Assembly: GCF_030704535.1 (NCBI RefSeq)
Contig: NC_081821.1
Coordinates: 9,067,001-9,131,000, forward strand
DNA from: Vitis vinifera
Lineage: Eukaryota; Streptophyta; Magnoliopsida; Vitales; Vitaceae
Length of the DNA: 64,000 bases
Direction: 5' to 3'
Shown here: one piece after another, positions 24,216 to 36,678 of the stretch
Position numbering within the stretch: position 1 is the stretch's first letter
Layout of the letters: the number at the start of each line of letters is the position of its first letter
Program-made: the position numbers and the translations under genes
The notes under the pieces: model-generated
Database searches by the model: none
The model's input: only the letters and a program-made list of their open reading frames with translations
What the model was told of the DNA's origin: nothing

Positions 24216-27200
24216 CTACACTTGTTTGGAATGAGGACTGAGAGCAAGGAGGATCTTCTTCCTTGGTCCCTGAAATTCAAACAGCCTTATTAAGCAACTG
24301 ACAGCTAACTTATTTCAACAAATGCTCAAGCAAAGGTGTAGGAACATCTCTCCCACCATCAGATGATAGGTACTTACAATTCTACTTCCACTAGTACTTT
24401 TATGGAAGACAAAGGTAGATTAAAACAGAATATACCATGTATATTGCTAATTGTATGCTCAAGCATGCTATTAAAATAAAATCAAACGAGAGCTTTATAG
24501 GATTTGAAGTTCATTCACTGGGAAGCATTTCCTTGTATGTGTATATATGTATATGTTTCTTTTCTAACAATTTGTGCAAACCCATCAGCACGGAAACCGA
24601 GGATCTTGAACTGCATTCCGATTGCTTAAAAGTCTCATGTGGCATGGACTTAAAAGGACAGGATTGTACCTAGTCCTGAAAAGTTTCATTCATTTAACTG
24701 GCATCATTCTGTGTTATGAGGTCAGCAACAAAGAACATAATATTTAATTTGACCAAGATTCATCGCCACGATCTTCTTTTTCTGCATGACAAATCGATTG
24801 TTCTTTATCTTTGTTGGGGTGTCTGGACTCAAAAATCTAAATGCCAGTTCACAGGAGAACATTTTGCAAGCACAAACAATCATATATCCAGAGACAAAAG
24901 AATATACCATTGGTATTCCCAACTCCTTCAGGTCATTGTCCCGCATTTGCTTTAGTGCAGTCATGTCTATCTGAAAATCATAGCAAAATACATTTAAGGT
25001 CACAGGAAATACAAAACTATATAATATAACTCTGTCTACCTTAAATCATAGCAAAATACATGTCAGGTCACAGGAAATACAAAACAACACAATATAACTC
25101 TCTTGATTCACTTCAAAATTTCTTAAATACCCAGAAAATTTGAAAATTTCCTAGTCATTCATATGATTGATCACACATGAACCCTAACAGCTACAGGCCA
25201 TCTCATTTATGAAACTCCAATGGTTTAATACACCGATGCATACATGGTACAATCCTCAAAACATAATTGTAAGATTTAAATAGAACAAAAAAAACTTATC
25301 AAAATTCAAAGGGACATCTAATATCTGCTATATGACTTTGGAAAAAGCTGACCCTTTTGTGAAACTAACATCATAGTTCAAACAATAGCAAGATAGGCAT
25401 CACGCTCATATGAAATTAAAATTATTTTAATTCAAATAACCTTCAAAAGACAAGAACCAATTATCATAATTTATTTCAGAAGTATTTGACTTTTGGTTGA
25501 GTTATATTTGCAGCAAAATTACATCATTTTAGGGGAAAACAGTAGGCAGAAACAACAAATTTCTGTCCACTAATCCCACTTGCTCTAGATGTCCACAATC
25601 TTCCAACAAGGGGAAAAAATGCTTTAAGTAAAATACAAAGTCAAAGTGATACATGGCTTTTAAGTTTCCATAAACTTCAATAAACGAACTCCACTTCCCA
25701 AAGTGACGGACCTTGAGCTGAAGTCAAATGTTGAAAGCTTGCTGTTTTCACTCCAAGATTACTTCTATTCTGATGCCTAGCCCCTTTCTAGAAGCATAGT
25801 CACCATCCCTTACTAATCAAGTTCAACTTGGTAATGTTCACATGATTGTTAGCTCAACTTATTTTTGAACACCACAAATTCAGTATATTTTATCATTTAC
25901 CAAAAACTCAGATCAAGGGGCAAAGGAAGCATTAAGCAGTAACCAGAATGCTAACTTCTGGTAAAATCACCGGGATTTGGGTGAACTACAGATGCAACAA
26001 ACTGTATCAGACTCTCAACTGGCTAATCTGCACTCGACAGAACTGTATAACATGTGGAAAAAGCAGAGAGGCAACTTTTGGTGATAGGATTGGCTTTTAA
26101 GTTTGAGGACCATAGAAAGCAAAATCCCTTTCTGAACTAGTCATCATCAACATGGAAACTGGAATCCTCATCCAATTCAAGATCATATAGAAGAATCCTA
26201 GAGGAAAGAGAGTGTTCTAGCCAAGTGAGGAAGCATGAGTGAAACGAAGTGCATAACCCATTTTGCAATTCACTTCAAGGGAATGATTATGGTCATTATT
26301 ATTTTTAATTCTTAATTATGTAACCTTAAAATAATATGCATGTATTTAGTGTTTCAAAATCCAATCTGAAACTACAAGTTACCACTAAAAATGCAACCAG
26401 GATACATTCAGAGATAGCAAGAACAGATGTGCTTACTTCCTCAGCCTGAAAAAGGATGATATATTTCCCCAAACCCAGTGAATGTAAGAAGCTAGCAACG
26501 GTGAGTGGTTCCACTCCCTACATACAGACAACCAAGAAAAGATAATTAAAAATGTGGCAGTAAGACATGTTGATGGGTGATATAGCATCATCACAAACAT
26601 TGCCAGAGTTATATCTGTTACTGCCATGGCAGTGTAAAGAATTTCAGTAGACACACAAACATAAGAATTGTGTAAGCAACTAAAACAATTTTTTGTAATA
26701 ACATTTCCCATATAGATAAAATACCACACCCTAATACCACCAACGATGATATAAGTGGCACAAGCTTAAATGATACTGCATAACCATTTCAGATTTTCAA
26801 GATTTACTAAAACATCTATAAGATGTAAGCAAGAGAAACATTGTTGATATAAATAGTTAAGCTTCAATAGATCAAAACGGATACTAAACACCTCTGGGTC
26901 AAATGTATGACAGGGCACCAAGTGAAACTTTACTAATACAAAACTTTCACTCAAGAGGTATAATATCATAAATTTGGATGTCAACACAGCAGACTCAGAA
27001 ATGGAAATCTAATCCTCAAAATCAAGTATATTATCATTATTCTCATGCAAGGATTGCCTATTCATTAAACTTAAAATAGTTCCTTAGAAGATATCAACCA
27101 TACACAACTACATAAAATTCACCAAAGTTGATTCAATCTATTCATCAATCTGTTACATCAGAAACCCAAAATTCCAGTTCAGAGGCTTCACGTTCATCTC

Positions 27201-29879
27201 AAATTTTTGTCTGGATTTGAAATAAATGACTTTGAAAGAAGACTACCATCAATTATCACTCATGAATGCCTGATGCAACATGTGTGACAACACCAACTGA
27301 AAGTCATGATTTGTTAACGTTTACATTTTTCTCACTGATCAATTACCATTTTGACACATCTCAATCATCATTTGACCATTGATACATTCAAGGTATAGCA
27401 TAGATTTCAACTCCAACACCTATAATTTCTAACCTACAAATTGGCCTCCTCAAAACAAGAAAAAGTACAACAACTTCCGCTAAAATAAAATGAAAGCATA
27501 CAATCATTCACAGCATTGACAAACATGTAAATGGAAATTACACCTTTAACTGTGAACCTGCAGTTGCATTCTACTTTACAACAACTAAAACAATTTTGTT
27601 TTGGCGAAGTAGAAGTTAAATATATGGGAACTATCGTTGCTCCTCGCATGCTGCAAGTCTCTATCCAGCAGATATTGGCTCAGACTTATTAAAACTCAAG
27701 CATTCTGAATCAAACTGATTGTTGCATAAAAAAAATATAAATAAAAAATAAAATAAAAAACACTTTCTAATTCCTATTTCATGTCAATAAACAATAAATG
27801 AAACACAAACAATCAAAATATGCGGATCATGGCCATGCAAATGAGTTCTCCCATAAATAAGCTATTACAGTGTAACTGCAAGGTTGTGGCAATTTGACTG
27901 TACCAAATAGGAATTTTTCTGAGCAATGCTATTTGGTGGAGGAAGTCGTGAAACCTGCTTTGTGGCTTCAAGAGGCAAAGTAGCTTTGGTTAAAAAATGT
28001 ATAGAGCCTGTGGGCCTCGAATGGTTATAAGCGTCTTTACCCATATATGCAGCAGCTCTTGAGGAATCAATTGGCCTAAATGTCAGTACTTGCTGCTGGT
28101 CGTTTATATTTCCCGGTGGTGAGAAGCCTCTAGAAGCACTCAAAATTCTGTCTGGAGATCTACATCTTAACCCATTATGAGTCCACGTGGAATATGATTT
28201 TCTTGATGAGTTCAACTGGAGCAAATCATCTGCACTTCTTGTGGGAGGAATTCGTCTTAAAAGGCCATTAACCTTTGATTCAGGCATGCGCTGCAGTGTA
28301 TACATATTGACAGGAGGATAAACGGCCCTTGGCAATTGTCTCTTAAGGCCCGTGTGATTTCTTCCTTCATAGTCACCCCTTGTTCGCCTAAACTTGTTTT
28401 TTTGCATGAGTTTGAAACGAAGATCATTTCGACCAACCCGAGCATCTTTAGTTATTTAAAGTGATCAAGGTTAGTACTGAAAGCAGTTCAGATATACAAA
28501 CTTTGAATCCTGTAAAACAAAAATTGGTTTGCTTGTTATTATCCCTACCATTTGAACTCCAAACACTTCTATCTCCCCGATGTCTGCACACAGAAAATGA
28601 AAACTCATCAATGTCGAGCTTAAAACAAGTTTTCTCAATGTGTGTCTCTGTTCTGTTTGTGCGTGTTTGTAAGTGCATGTGTAAGCAAGAGAGTGGCCTT
28701 GGGAAACCATGCATCTTCTGATGTCCCATGGGAACTAAATCAGAGTTGGGCAAATCCTACCATCTTCAATGGGCCAATTATTAAAAATGAAAATCCATCT
28801 TACAAATGAGGGGAAATGCATTTATGCCATTCAAGAAATTTTAAACTTGATCCAGAACCATCGATCCTGGCAAACTCCGCATACCGGATATAAATTTTTA
28901 CCTTCAAACATACTGAAGAAATAAAATCAAGTCCATCCATTCAGTTCCATTCAACACTCAAAAAGGCTCTTAAGAATTCATTGCTCTTAAGAATTCCAGT
29001 CAACCGAGGCATTCTGGATTTGATTTTATTCTTTTTCATCTTACAGCTGTAAGACAACCATGCTTTATGCTTCGTAATGTTGTCTGGTCAAGGAACAATA
29101 TGGTTACAAAATAAGTGATAAGATGATTAAAAATTTTACAAGCATATGATGAACCCCAAAACAAAGGGTAGAAAAACATATGCTTTACAGCTTATAGTTT
29201 AATTCATTATACCTCGACTCATAAAAAGTATCATTACAAATGCACAGTTTTCCTATAAATCAATGCACAATGACGCGGAAAATTAGCTCAAAAACATCTT
29301 TGTTAGAAAGAAATTTACCGCTTAGTCTTGGATTGCGTCTCATAGAGGGAACTCTCGGCATTACCTCCAGCCCCATCCCTCGTGGATCTCTTGCTTCCAG
29401 CTGAAGGCAAAGAATCAAATCGAGAGCCGTCAGGTACGTTTCCCGCCCTCTTCACCACCTGTAGAAGCATCAGCATTCACCCAAATTATACTATTTAAAA
29501 TCCTCTCAAAATCAACCAAAACAAAAAAACAAAAACAAAAGCAAAACACAAAACACACACCTCATAATCAAACAAAAATTATCCACAAAATATAAAAAAA
29601 CTTGAAAATAAAATTAAAATTAAAAAAAAAATAATAATAATCAATACATCACGGAACATAGCTATAAGATCACGCACTGAACGCTAACTTGCTGTTTGGC
29701 TCTCGAGAAAAAAGAACGGAAAACAGAACAAAAACCAAAAGAAAAAAAAAACTCGGTATTGAAAGACCAATAATTCAACCCGAATCCATTGCGAGATTTG
29801 GGAAACCCAAGAAGAAATGGATAGAGAGAGAGACCTGACCAGTACGGCCCAGAGTGATGGTGACCTGGGGCCGAGACAT
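24216..29879 (-). CDS. Protein with C-terminal SAM (sterile alpha motif) domain, 7 exons
   Basis: Seven exons join in frame to 319 residues: 29879-29835, 29458-29319, 28583-28549, 28445-27904, 26517-26437, 24970-24908 and 24269-24216, all with GT-AG borders. It begins MSRPQVTITLGRTGQVV and continues with a basic, probably disordered middle (residues 60-250; e.g. KNKFRRTRGDYEGR). The last three exons encode a SAM domain at about 255-317: EPLTVASFLHSLGLGKYI, MTALKQMRDNDLKELGIPM, GPRKKILLAL. SAM domains are helical modules that mediate protein-protein or RNA contacts and can oligomerise. Small plant proteins of this plan are known from Arabidopsis but poorly characterised, so I give no function. 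The gene stands divergent from the U-box gene 4.6 kb away. Its upstream strip at 30040-30130 has TGGGCC-type motifs (ctgcggcccag, cctggcccaa), suggesting a housekeeping-type promoter. Confidence 0.92.
24965..25102. repeat. 69-bp tandem duplication next to the exon 6 acceptor of the SAM-domain gene
   Basis: The unit starting at 24965 (gtctatctgaaaatcatag) is repeated from 25034 (gtctaccttaaatcatag), and both continue with gcaaaatacat, (a/c)aggtcacaggaaatacaaaac and aatataactct. The first copy contains the true acceptor TTTTCAG|ATAGACATG on the minus strand. In the second the equivalent site reads TTTAAG|GTAGA, so the splice site region itself was duplicated and one copy changed. Confidence 0.75.
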
Positions 29880-32276
29880 TAATCTTTCTCTCACTCTCTA
29901 TGGCTCAGTAGAGGTGAATCGATCCATGTACCTCCAATCTTTAATCTGAATCAAACCACGAAATTCTCTCTCTTGATCATTTCTGAAAAACTACACACCT
30001 TTCTCCTATTTTCCTTTCAGCAGGAGGAAGGCGGCTTTTGGGAGTAGCGTTCAGTGGGTCACCTGACGGTGACGTAGCTGGGTCACAGGCTTACCCAATC
30101 ACTGCGGCCCAGACCCGTACACCTGGCCCAAATTCCCAATTAACTTACCTTCTAAACTAATTTATAAAAATAAAAATAATAATAATAGAATTAATATAAT
30201 CTATTAATAAAATTTTTATTTTTTAATATTTTATTTTAAATTAGGGAATCTTGTATGAATTGAGTCACAATCGAATGTCAATACGACACGACAATTAATT
30301 GACTTAATTGTATAAGACTTTAATTGTTATAAATAACGACTTTTTTTAAAGACACAAATAGTTATATTCAATTCAAATAAATAATATTAATTATATTTTA
30401 AATTTATTGATCCTTAAATGGTTATTAAATTAAAAAAATACAATTTTATGTAAATAAAAATGATAATGAAACAGATTTTTTTCAATACCCATAATGGGAA
30501 TTGTTTACTCGAGACAGGTTTTAAAAGTTTTTGGGAGCCTTTAAATTTATTGGTATTATTTGCATTATTAGTATTTTTTGTGCGAACCCCACCGTCAGGA
30601 GTGAGGACCGACCATAGTAAAGTGTCTACATCATTTTTCATAGACTGGACCACAATCCGAAAGGTTGCATTGGAAATCAATGTAATAGCCTAGGTCCGTT
30701 TGACGACTATTTTTGGTGAAGAATCTTCTATCATCTAGAACAAAAAAGACGTTTACCAATGAGAAAATTGTTTTGTTTTATTTTTTATTTTTCACATATT
30801 TTCTAAAGTTTGTTTTAAAAAATAAGTAAGCAGTACATATAAAATTATTAAAAATAAATCACGATATAAAAGCTATTTTCTAAAAATATTTAAAAAATAT
30901 GTTTAAAATATTTTAAGTTCCTAAATAAATTTTTATTTTACAAAATATTATAAAACGGTTTTTAAAGGTGTTTTTTTCAAGGTAAAATTGTAAGGAAAAA
31001 ACAATGCTACCCATTGAAATATTATGTCATCTTTGTATAAATAAATAAATAAGTGAATGGTTTAATGCTTTTATAATTTTATCTTAATTATTGTTTGTAT
31101 TTTAAATTTTTAAGTAACTTGTTTTAAATTTTAAATTAGAAAAGAAAATAACTCATTTGATGTTGGTTCACAATGATTCCAAAGGATTCTTAGACTTGTT
31201 GGGTGATTGTTTTTTAAAATAGTTATAAAAAATAGGTTTAGAGAATAGTTTTTGAAAATTGTTTTATGATTTTTATAAAATAGAAGTCCGTCTAGATATC
31301 TAAAATACTTTTAATTCATTTTTAATATTTTTTAAATACGTTTTAAAAGTAATTTTTATGTATAATATTTTATTTTTAATAATTCTACGTGTTTGTATAA
31401 TTATTTTATAAAACAATCAGAAGAAAACAAGTGAAAACAACATGAGACAAGTAAAATATATTATCTAAAAAACCTATATTTTTTAACTTTTAAAAACTAA
31501 AAACAGAAAACAATTTTTGATTGTTAAACCATATTTTATACGTTTTTTTTTATTATGAATAACAAAAAATTATTCTAAAAAACCGTTTTGTAACAAACCC
31601 TAAAACTTTTTTTCTTTCAAAGATGTTTTTATTATAAAAATGTTACATCAAGGTTAAAAACATTTTTATTGAAATCATTTTAATTAACATCATGGTTGAA
31701 TTATTTTATTTTATCTTCTTCTAGAAACATAGATTTTATATGTTTAAGATTTATTGATTTATTTATTTAAAATAAATAAAATAAGCGGTAAATGGATTCT
31801 AATTATAATCATTAAAATGGGTTGATTAACTTGAATTCATATTATTTATGTCGGTAAAAAACCTTAATTCAAATTCACGAAAAACATGTTGAATCGATGA
31901 ATTATATCCAACTTTATCAACTTATAATTTCAACGTACTAATTAGGATGTTTCTATTTTTATCTTAAATCTCTTGGTGAAAAATGAACTGCAACCCTCAC
32001 ATTGGGGTTAATTGGATTCTTGTTTCATAGTTTGATGCTTGGTTAATTTGTTTGTAGAATTAGGGGAATTGAAAAGTCAAGGTGGATATAGAGGAGGAAA
32101 GTCTAATGAAGGAGGCCAACGATGGCTATCACGAATGTTTATTAAATCATGAGCCACATGTTTAAATGTTCATTAGTCACTATAATATATAGTCATGACT
32201 CATGCCCTACTACTTGCAGTTGTATGAGTATGACCATAATGGCCTTCATATTTGGCGTTGGCGTTGACCTCGTAAA

Positions 32277-32280
<4 letters not shown>

Positions 32281-32316
<36 letters not shown>
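32281..32316. repeat. (TA)15(CA)3 microsatellite
   Basis: Thirty bases of TA followed by CACACA. Confidence 0.95.
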
Positions 32317-32317
<1 letters not shown>

Positions 32318-32349
32318 GTTTGTTTGGTTGTGTAAGATTCTCTGCATAA

Positions 32350-33093
32350 GGGCTATGTTTGGATGCTTGGAAAATGGAAAATTTGACCAAAAGAAGGAAA
32401 ATATAGATGAAAAGTAGAAGAAAAAATAAAATATATATTTAAAGTAAATAAATTATTTTTTAGTTATTTAAGTAATTTTAAAATATATAAATCTTATATA
32501 ATTTTAATTATATTTGATTTTTTTATTATTTTTTATAAGATAATAAAATATGTGAAAATTATTATTATTTTTAATATATTTTATGAGAATCAAATATAAC
32601 CTAGATGAAAAAGTAGTTGATGTTTGTAAAAGAAAAAAGAAAAAAGTGAAGGAAAATAAAATATAAATTTAAAATTAATAATTTATTTTTATATATTTTT
32701 AAAATTTTATTTTAAAATTTTTTTATTATATAAAGTTTAAATAATTTTAAATAATATAAATTTATAACTAATTTTAATTATATTTATTTTTTCATATGAA
32801 ATTAAATATTAAAAAATTATTATTTTATGTTATATTTGGTGTCAGAAAGTATAAAGGAAGATATTTTTTTTTAATGTTTGATTTGAGCATAAAAATATAA
32901 AAGAAAATCAAATATAATTAAAATTAGTTAAAATTTTATACATTTTTAAATGATTTAATTTTTATATAAATGAAATGAATTTGAAGAAATATATAAAATT
33001 AATTTATTAATTTTGAATACATTTTTTATTTCCCTTTATTTTTTCTTTCAATATTTTTTTTTTATCAAAATTTTCAGGAACCAAACATAGTCT
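32350..33093. mobile_element. Tourist-like MITE (PIF/Harbinger type), TAA target site duplication
   Basis: Inverted ends are GGGCTATGTTTGGATGC on the left and, read in reverse complement, AGACTATGTTTGGTTCC on the right. The trinucleotide TAA flanks both ends (32347-32349 and 33094-33096). The 744-bp body is almost pure A/T with no reading frame. Ends of the form GG..TGTTTGG with a TAA duplication are usual for Tourist elements. It is unusually long for a MITE, perhaps from internal expansion. Confidence 0.7.
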
Positions 33094-34454
33094 TAATGTT
33101 TTTTTATTCTTGATATTTTCCATCAACGAAACATAGCTGTCATATTTAAAAACTGAAGAATTTCTAAACACATTTATTTTAAGTCTTTATACGGATTTAT
33201 TGTATTTTCAAAATAAAATTTATATATAAAATAATATTTTTCTTTTTATTTATAGAAAAAAATGTGTTTTCATATGCTAAAATATAAAATTTAAGTAATT
33301 ATCTAAAAATAATTAATATTTTATATATTTCTTTTAATAAATGTATTATTTTAATATCTTAATATTTTTTACTATTCAAGTACTACTTTTTAATAAAATA
33401 AGTATTATACTTGATCAGGGGTTATTTTTTACTAATGATGTAGGACATTTAAATTATTTTTAGAGGGTTCTTGTGTCGTAATTATTTTTATGTGAGTGTA
33501 TGAAAATAATTTTTTTTTATTTAATTATTTACTTTCATTTTTTTTCTAAATAGAAGGAAAAAGTTCTGTAAATGCAAATTATGGCACTAATAATGACGGT
33601 TGGGATGCCATCATGTCCGTTAAAATATCTTTTCACCTTTATGATTTGTTGATCTAGATTGGGGTACCCTACTTTATGGTCATTAGAACACTCAACTCAA
33701 GGCTCGTTTCACTCTCCAAACTCCCACTCTCCTTCTTCCAACTTGTCTTTTGGTTTTAATTGCCAGTCAACATTTTGGTTACCACAAACAAATAGCTAAA
33801 AAGAAATAATAATTCCATAAATATCATATTGGGAGAAGATGAATGACTGGGGCCAAACAAAGCCCAAGAGACTTGGTTGGGACATTGCCAGCGATGCTAA
33901 GCCATAAATTGGCTGGCCGTGGAGGCCCACTTTCCGCAGTGTCAGATTCAACGTGCTATGTTATTATCATTCCTCGCAAAGAGCCGCAATGCCAAGTTGC
34001 CAACCAGTAAAAAGACAATAATCTTAAGCATGCCCATCTGGAAATTTCGATTTCAACTAAGCACAGAGGAGCTCCTTTTTTTTTTTTTTTTTTTTTCTAA
34101 TGGGGTTTTTTGAAATAAATTCCAAGCTCAAAGGGAGAGGAATACCACGGTCAGCTGGAGAAGATAAGAATAAATTTGCCAATGAAATAAATAAATAAAA
34201 AATCACCCCTTTTGCTTTCAGCTGCCTTGACCAAGCTCATTTCAAATTTACCAACTCCCATCATCTTCACCACTGGTATATAGAAAATATCACAGCCGTG
34301 ACTTTTTGTTATTCAATTATTTATTGCGGTAAAGAAGAATCGCCGGGAGATGGGTTTTGGATTCATCTTCCAAGGAGCAAGCCGCGTACCAATGTGAGAA
34401 AAAGTCGTTGGTTTTCTTCCTCTCTGTATCTCATCTCGCCCAGTCAAACTGTAT

Positions 34455-34464
34455 TATAGTATAA
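34455..34464 (+). promoter_or_regulatory. Possible TATA box of the U-box gene
   Basis: TATAGTATAA stands 35 bases before the ATG. If used, the leader would be very short, so another upstream site is equally possible. Confidence 0.25.
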
Positions 34465-34498
34465 GAGGGAGCTTACGTCTGGGTAGAGAGAGATAGAT

Positions 34499-36070
34499 AT
34501 GGGCGGTAACGGCAAGCATAGGTGGAAAATTTCATTTCGATCGTCTTCCTCAATGCCGAAGCAGTCTCCTAAGGAGTTCATGTGTCCCATTTCTGGGTCT
34601 TTGATGGCTGACCCAGTGGTGGTTGCGTCGGGTCAAACTTTTGAGAGGATTTCTGTTCAGGTGTGCAGGAACTTGGCGTTTGTTCCGGTTTTGGGTGACG
34701 GGTCTAGGCCTGATTTCACTGTTGTCATTCCCAATTTGGCTATGAAGTCCGCGATTCTGAATTGGTGTGCTGCGTCCCGCGTGGACCGTCCGACGGAGCC
34801 GGAGTATGGATCGGTGGAGACGCTTGTGAGGGCGGCAATGGGGTCGGACGGAGATGATAGGTTTGAGACTTCGGAGAAGGAGTTGCTTCGAGCTGTGCCG
34901 GGGAACCCGCCGGTCATGTTCTCACACGCCGCCACGGAGGTGAATCACCGGCCCAATCATTTCTACTCCAGCAGCTCTGAGGAATCTGTCATCGCTGCCG
35001 TTCCGGCGACTCCCCTCCCCCTCACCACTCGACCCTCCTGTTATTCATCGTTTTCATCGTCTTCGGACGAAGCCCTTAGCCTGGCCGTGACTCTAGACCC
35101 CATTTCTTCCGAGGAAGAAGAGATTTTGGGGAAATTGAAGAGCTCTGAAGTTCATGAGCAGGAGGAAGGGCTGATTTTGCTGAGGACGATTACGAGAACG
35201 AAGGAGGATCTTAGGGTTTCGCTCTGTACCCCTGGAGTGCTCTCCGCCCTCCGGCTGTTACTGAATTCAAGGTACGGGGTCGTGCAGACCAACGCCGTCG
35301 CATCGGTGGTGAATCTCTCTTTAGAGAAGCCGAACAAGGCAAAAATCGTACGGTCCGGAATCGTTCCGCCGTTGATCGACCTGTTGAAGGGCGGACTCCC
35401 GGAGTCGCAGGAGCACGCCGCCGGGGCACTCTTCAGTCTAGCCATAGAAGACAACAACAAGACGGCGATTGGGGTGATGGGCGCGTTGCCGCCGCTGCTC
35501 CACTCGCTCAGATCGGAGAGCGAGCGGACTCGCCACGACTCGGCTCTGGCACTGTACCATCTCTCACTCGACCAGAGCAACCGAGTCAAACTCGTGAAAC
35601 TCGGTGCCATACCGACTCTACTCGCCATGGTGAAGTCCGGCGACCTGGCGAGCCGCGCTCTGCTCATACTCTGCAACATGGCCGCCTCCGGCGATGGGCG
35701 CTCTGCAATGCTGGACGCGAATGCCGTGGATTGCTTGGTGGGGCTGTTGAGAGGAAAGGAACTAGACTCGGAGTCAACTCAAGAAAACTGCGTGGCCGTG
35801 CTATACTTGCTGAGCCATGGGAGCATGAGGTTCAAGGGGTTGGCAAGAGAAGCAAGAGCAGTAGAGGTTTTACGGGAGGTTGAAGAGAGAGGAAGCGGGA
35901 GAGCAAGAGAGAAAGCGAAGAGGATGTTGCAGATGATGAGGGGACGAGACGAGGAAGAAGAAGTGGACTGGGAAGGGGTTCTGGAATCGGGGGCGTTGAG
36001 TCAGCCACGGTATCGAGTGGGTGGTGCCGGCAAACAGCACATTCATGGAGCATACTCCACTGAATTTTGA
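34499..36070 (+). CDS. U-box/ARM-repeat E3 ubiquitin ligase (PUB38/40/41-like), intronless
   Basis: The 523-residue protein starts with a short basic, serine-rich head, then a U-box at about 25-93 (PKEFMCPISGSLMADPVVVA, ..ISVQVCRNLAF.., PDFTVVIPNLAMKSAILNWC). The U-box recruits a ubiquitin-charged E2 enzyme. After a serine-rich linker (about 95-200) come armadillo repeats to about 480 (e.g. VVQTNAVASVVNLSLEKPNK, SQEHAAGALFSLAIEDNNK, TRHDSALALYHLSLDQSNR), the likely substrate-binding surface. Plant U-box ligases of this class act in stress and hormone signalling; substrates of this one are unknown. The intronless structure fits the subfamily. Its codons are strikingly GC-rich compared with the surrounding AT-rich DNA, so both strands appear open in places. 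The next gene starts 608 bases downstream on the same strand. Confidence 0.94.
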   Translation: MGGNGKHRWKISFRSSSSMPKQSPKEFMCPISGSLMADPVVVASGQTFERISVQVCRNLAFVPVLGDGSRPDFTVVIPNLAMKSAILNWCAASRVDRPTEPEYGSVETLVRAAMGSDGDDRFETSEKELLRAVPGNPPVMFSHAATEVNHRPNHFYSSSSEESVIAAVPATPLPLTTRPSCYSSFSSSSDEALSLAVTLDPISSEEEEILGKLKSSEVHEQEEGLILLRTITRTKEDLRVSLCTPGVLSALRLLLNSRYGVVQTNAVASVVNLSLEKPNKAKIVRSGIVPPLIDLLKGGLPESQEHAAGALFSLAIEDNNKTAIGVMGALPPLLHSLRSESERTRHDSALALYHLSLDQSNRVKLVKLGAIPTLLAMVKSGDLASRALLILCNMAASGDGRSAMLDANAVDCLVGLLRGKELDSESTQENCVAVLYLLSHGSMRFKGLAREARAVEVLREVEERGSGRAREKAKRMLQMMRGRDEEEEVDWEGVLESGALSQPRYRVGGAGKQHIHGAYSTEF

Positions 36071-36678
36071 TTGATTGATGGTTTAGGGTTTTTGAAAGGT
36101 TTTAGACCTTTTGTCTGTATAGAGTTGAATTTCAGTTACTCGTTGGAGCTCTGAAAACTTGTGTATGCATCTTTCCATCTCCAATTGATGGGTTATGGTC
36201 CCTGTAGAAGTCTGTTTTGAGTCTCAAATTTGTAAATAATAGAGTGAATTGGAAACAGTTGCATCTCCAGTGGAAGGAAGAAGATGAAGTTTCAGGAAGG
36301 AAATTCACACTTGAATAGCAGTAGGTGTTTTTGTTTTTATTTGACTTTGTTCATAGTCTGGATTCTTGGGTCTGTTGTATTTAATCTTCTGTTTCCATTA
36401 TACTTGGTCTGTAGACTCTGTACAGAAAATGAATTTGGAAGATTTCTTGTGGGTTTTCAGCCAATTATTGGGTCACTGAATTGTTTCAGACTTATTAATT
36501 CTTCCATAGAAAGATCCATTTGAAATATGAGACAACCAAAGGAATACCACTATCATACGACAGATTGGAATTATTTCGATATTTAAATAATTATATCAAA
36601 TTTAAGCATTTAATTTGATTCCCAAAAGGGCGCAAACCCTCTCAACCGTCTCGGCAGGAAAGTAGAAGAATAAAAATA
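36071..36678. other. Short intergenic region, 3' UTR of U-box gene and promoter of glycosylase gene
   Basis: T-rich sequence follows the U-box stop for about 250 bases. No repeats or further genes are visible. The 70 bases before the glycosylase ATG contain ctctcaaccgtctcgg and an A-rich leader. Confidence 0.5.

Larger units (their letters stand above)
29880..34498. other. Divergent intergenic region between the SAM-domain and U-box genes
   Basis: About 4.6 kb of AT-rich sequence. It holds the SAM gene promoter (about 29900-30130), a Tourist-like MITE (32350-33093), a TA/CA microsatellite (32281-32316) and decayed AT-rich repeat sequence at 30700-31620 with words such as ttttaaaaactaaaaacagaaaac. 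No gene is evident. The last 700 bases lead into the U-box gene. Confidence 0.5.

Noticed and set aside
28448-28753. 101-codon minus ORF overlapping exon 3 of the SAM-domain gene
   Set aside because: It is exon 3 read through its donor into the intron; splicing at AATG|GTAGGG restores the expected protein.
35152-35679. 175-codon antisense ORF in the U-box gene
   Set aside because: Shadow of the GC-rich ARM-repeat coding sequence.
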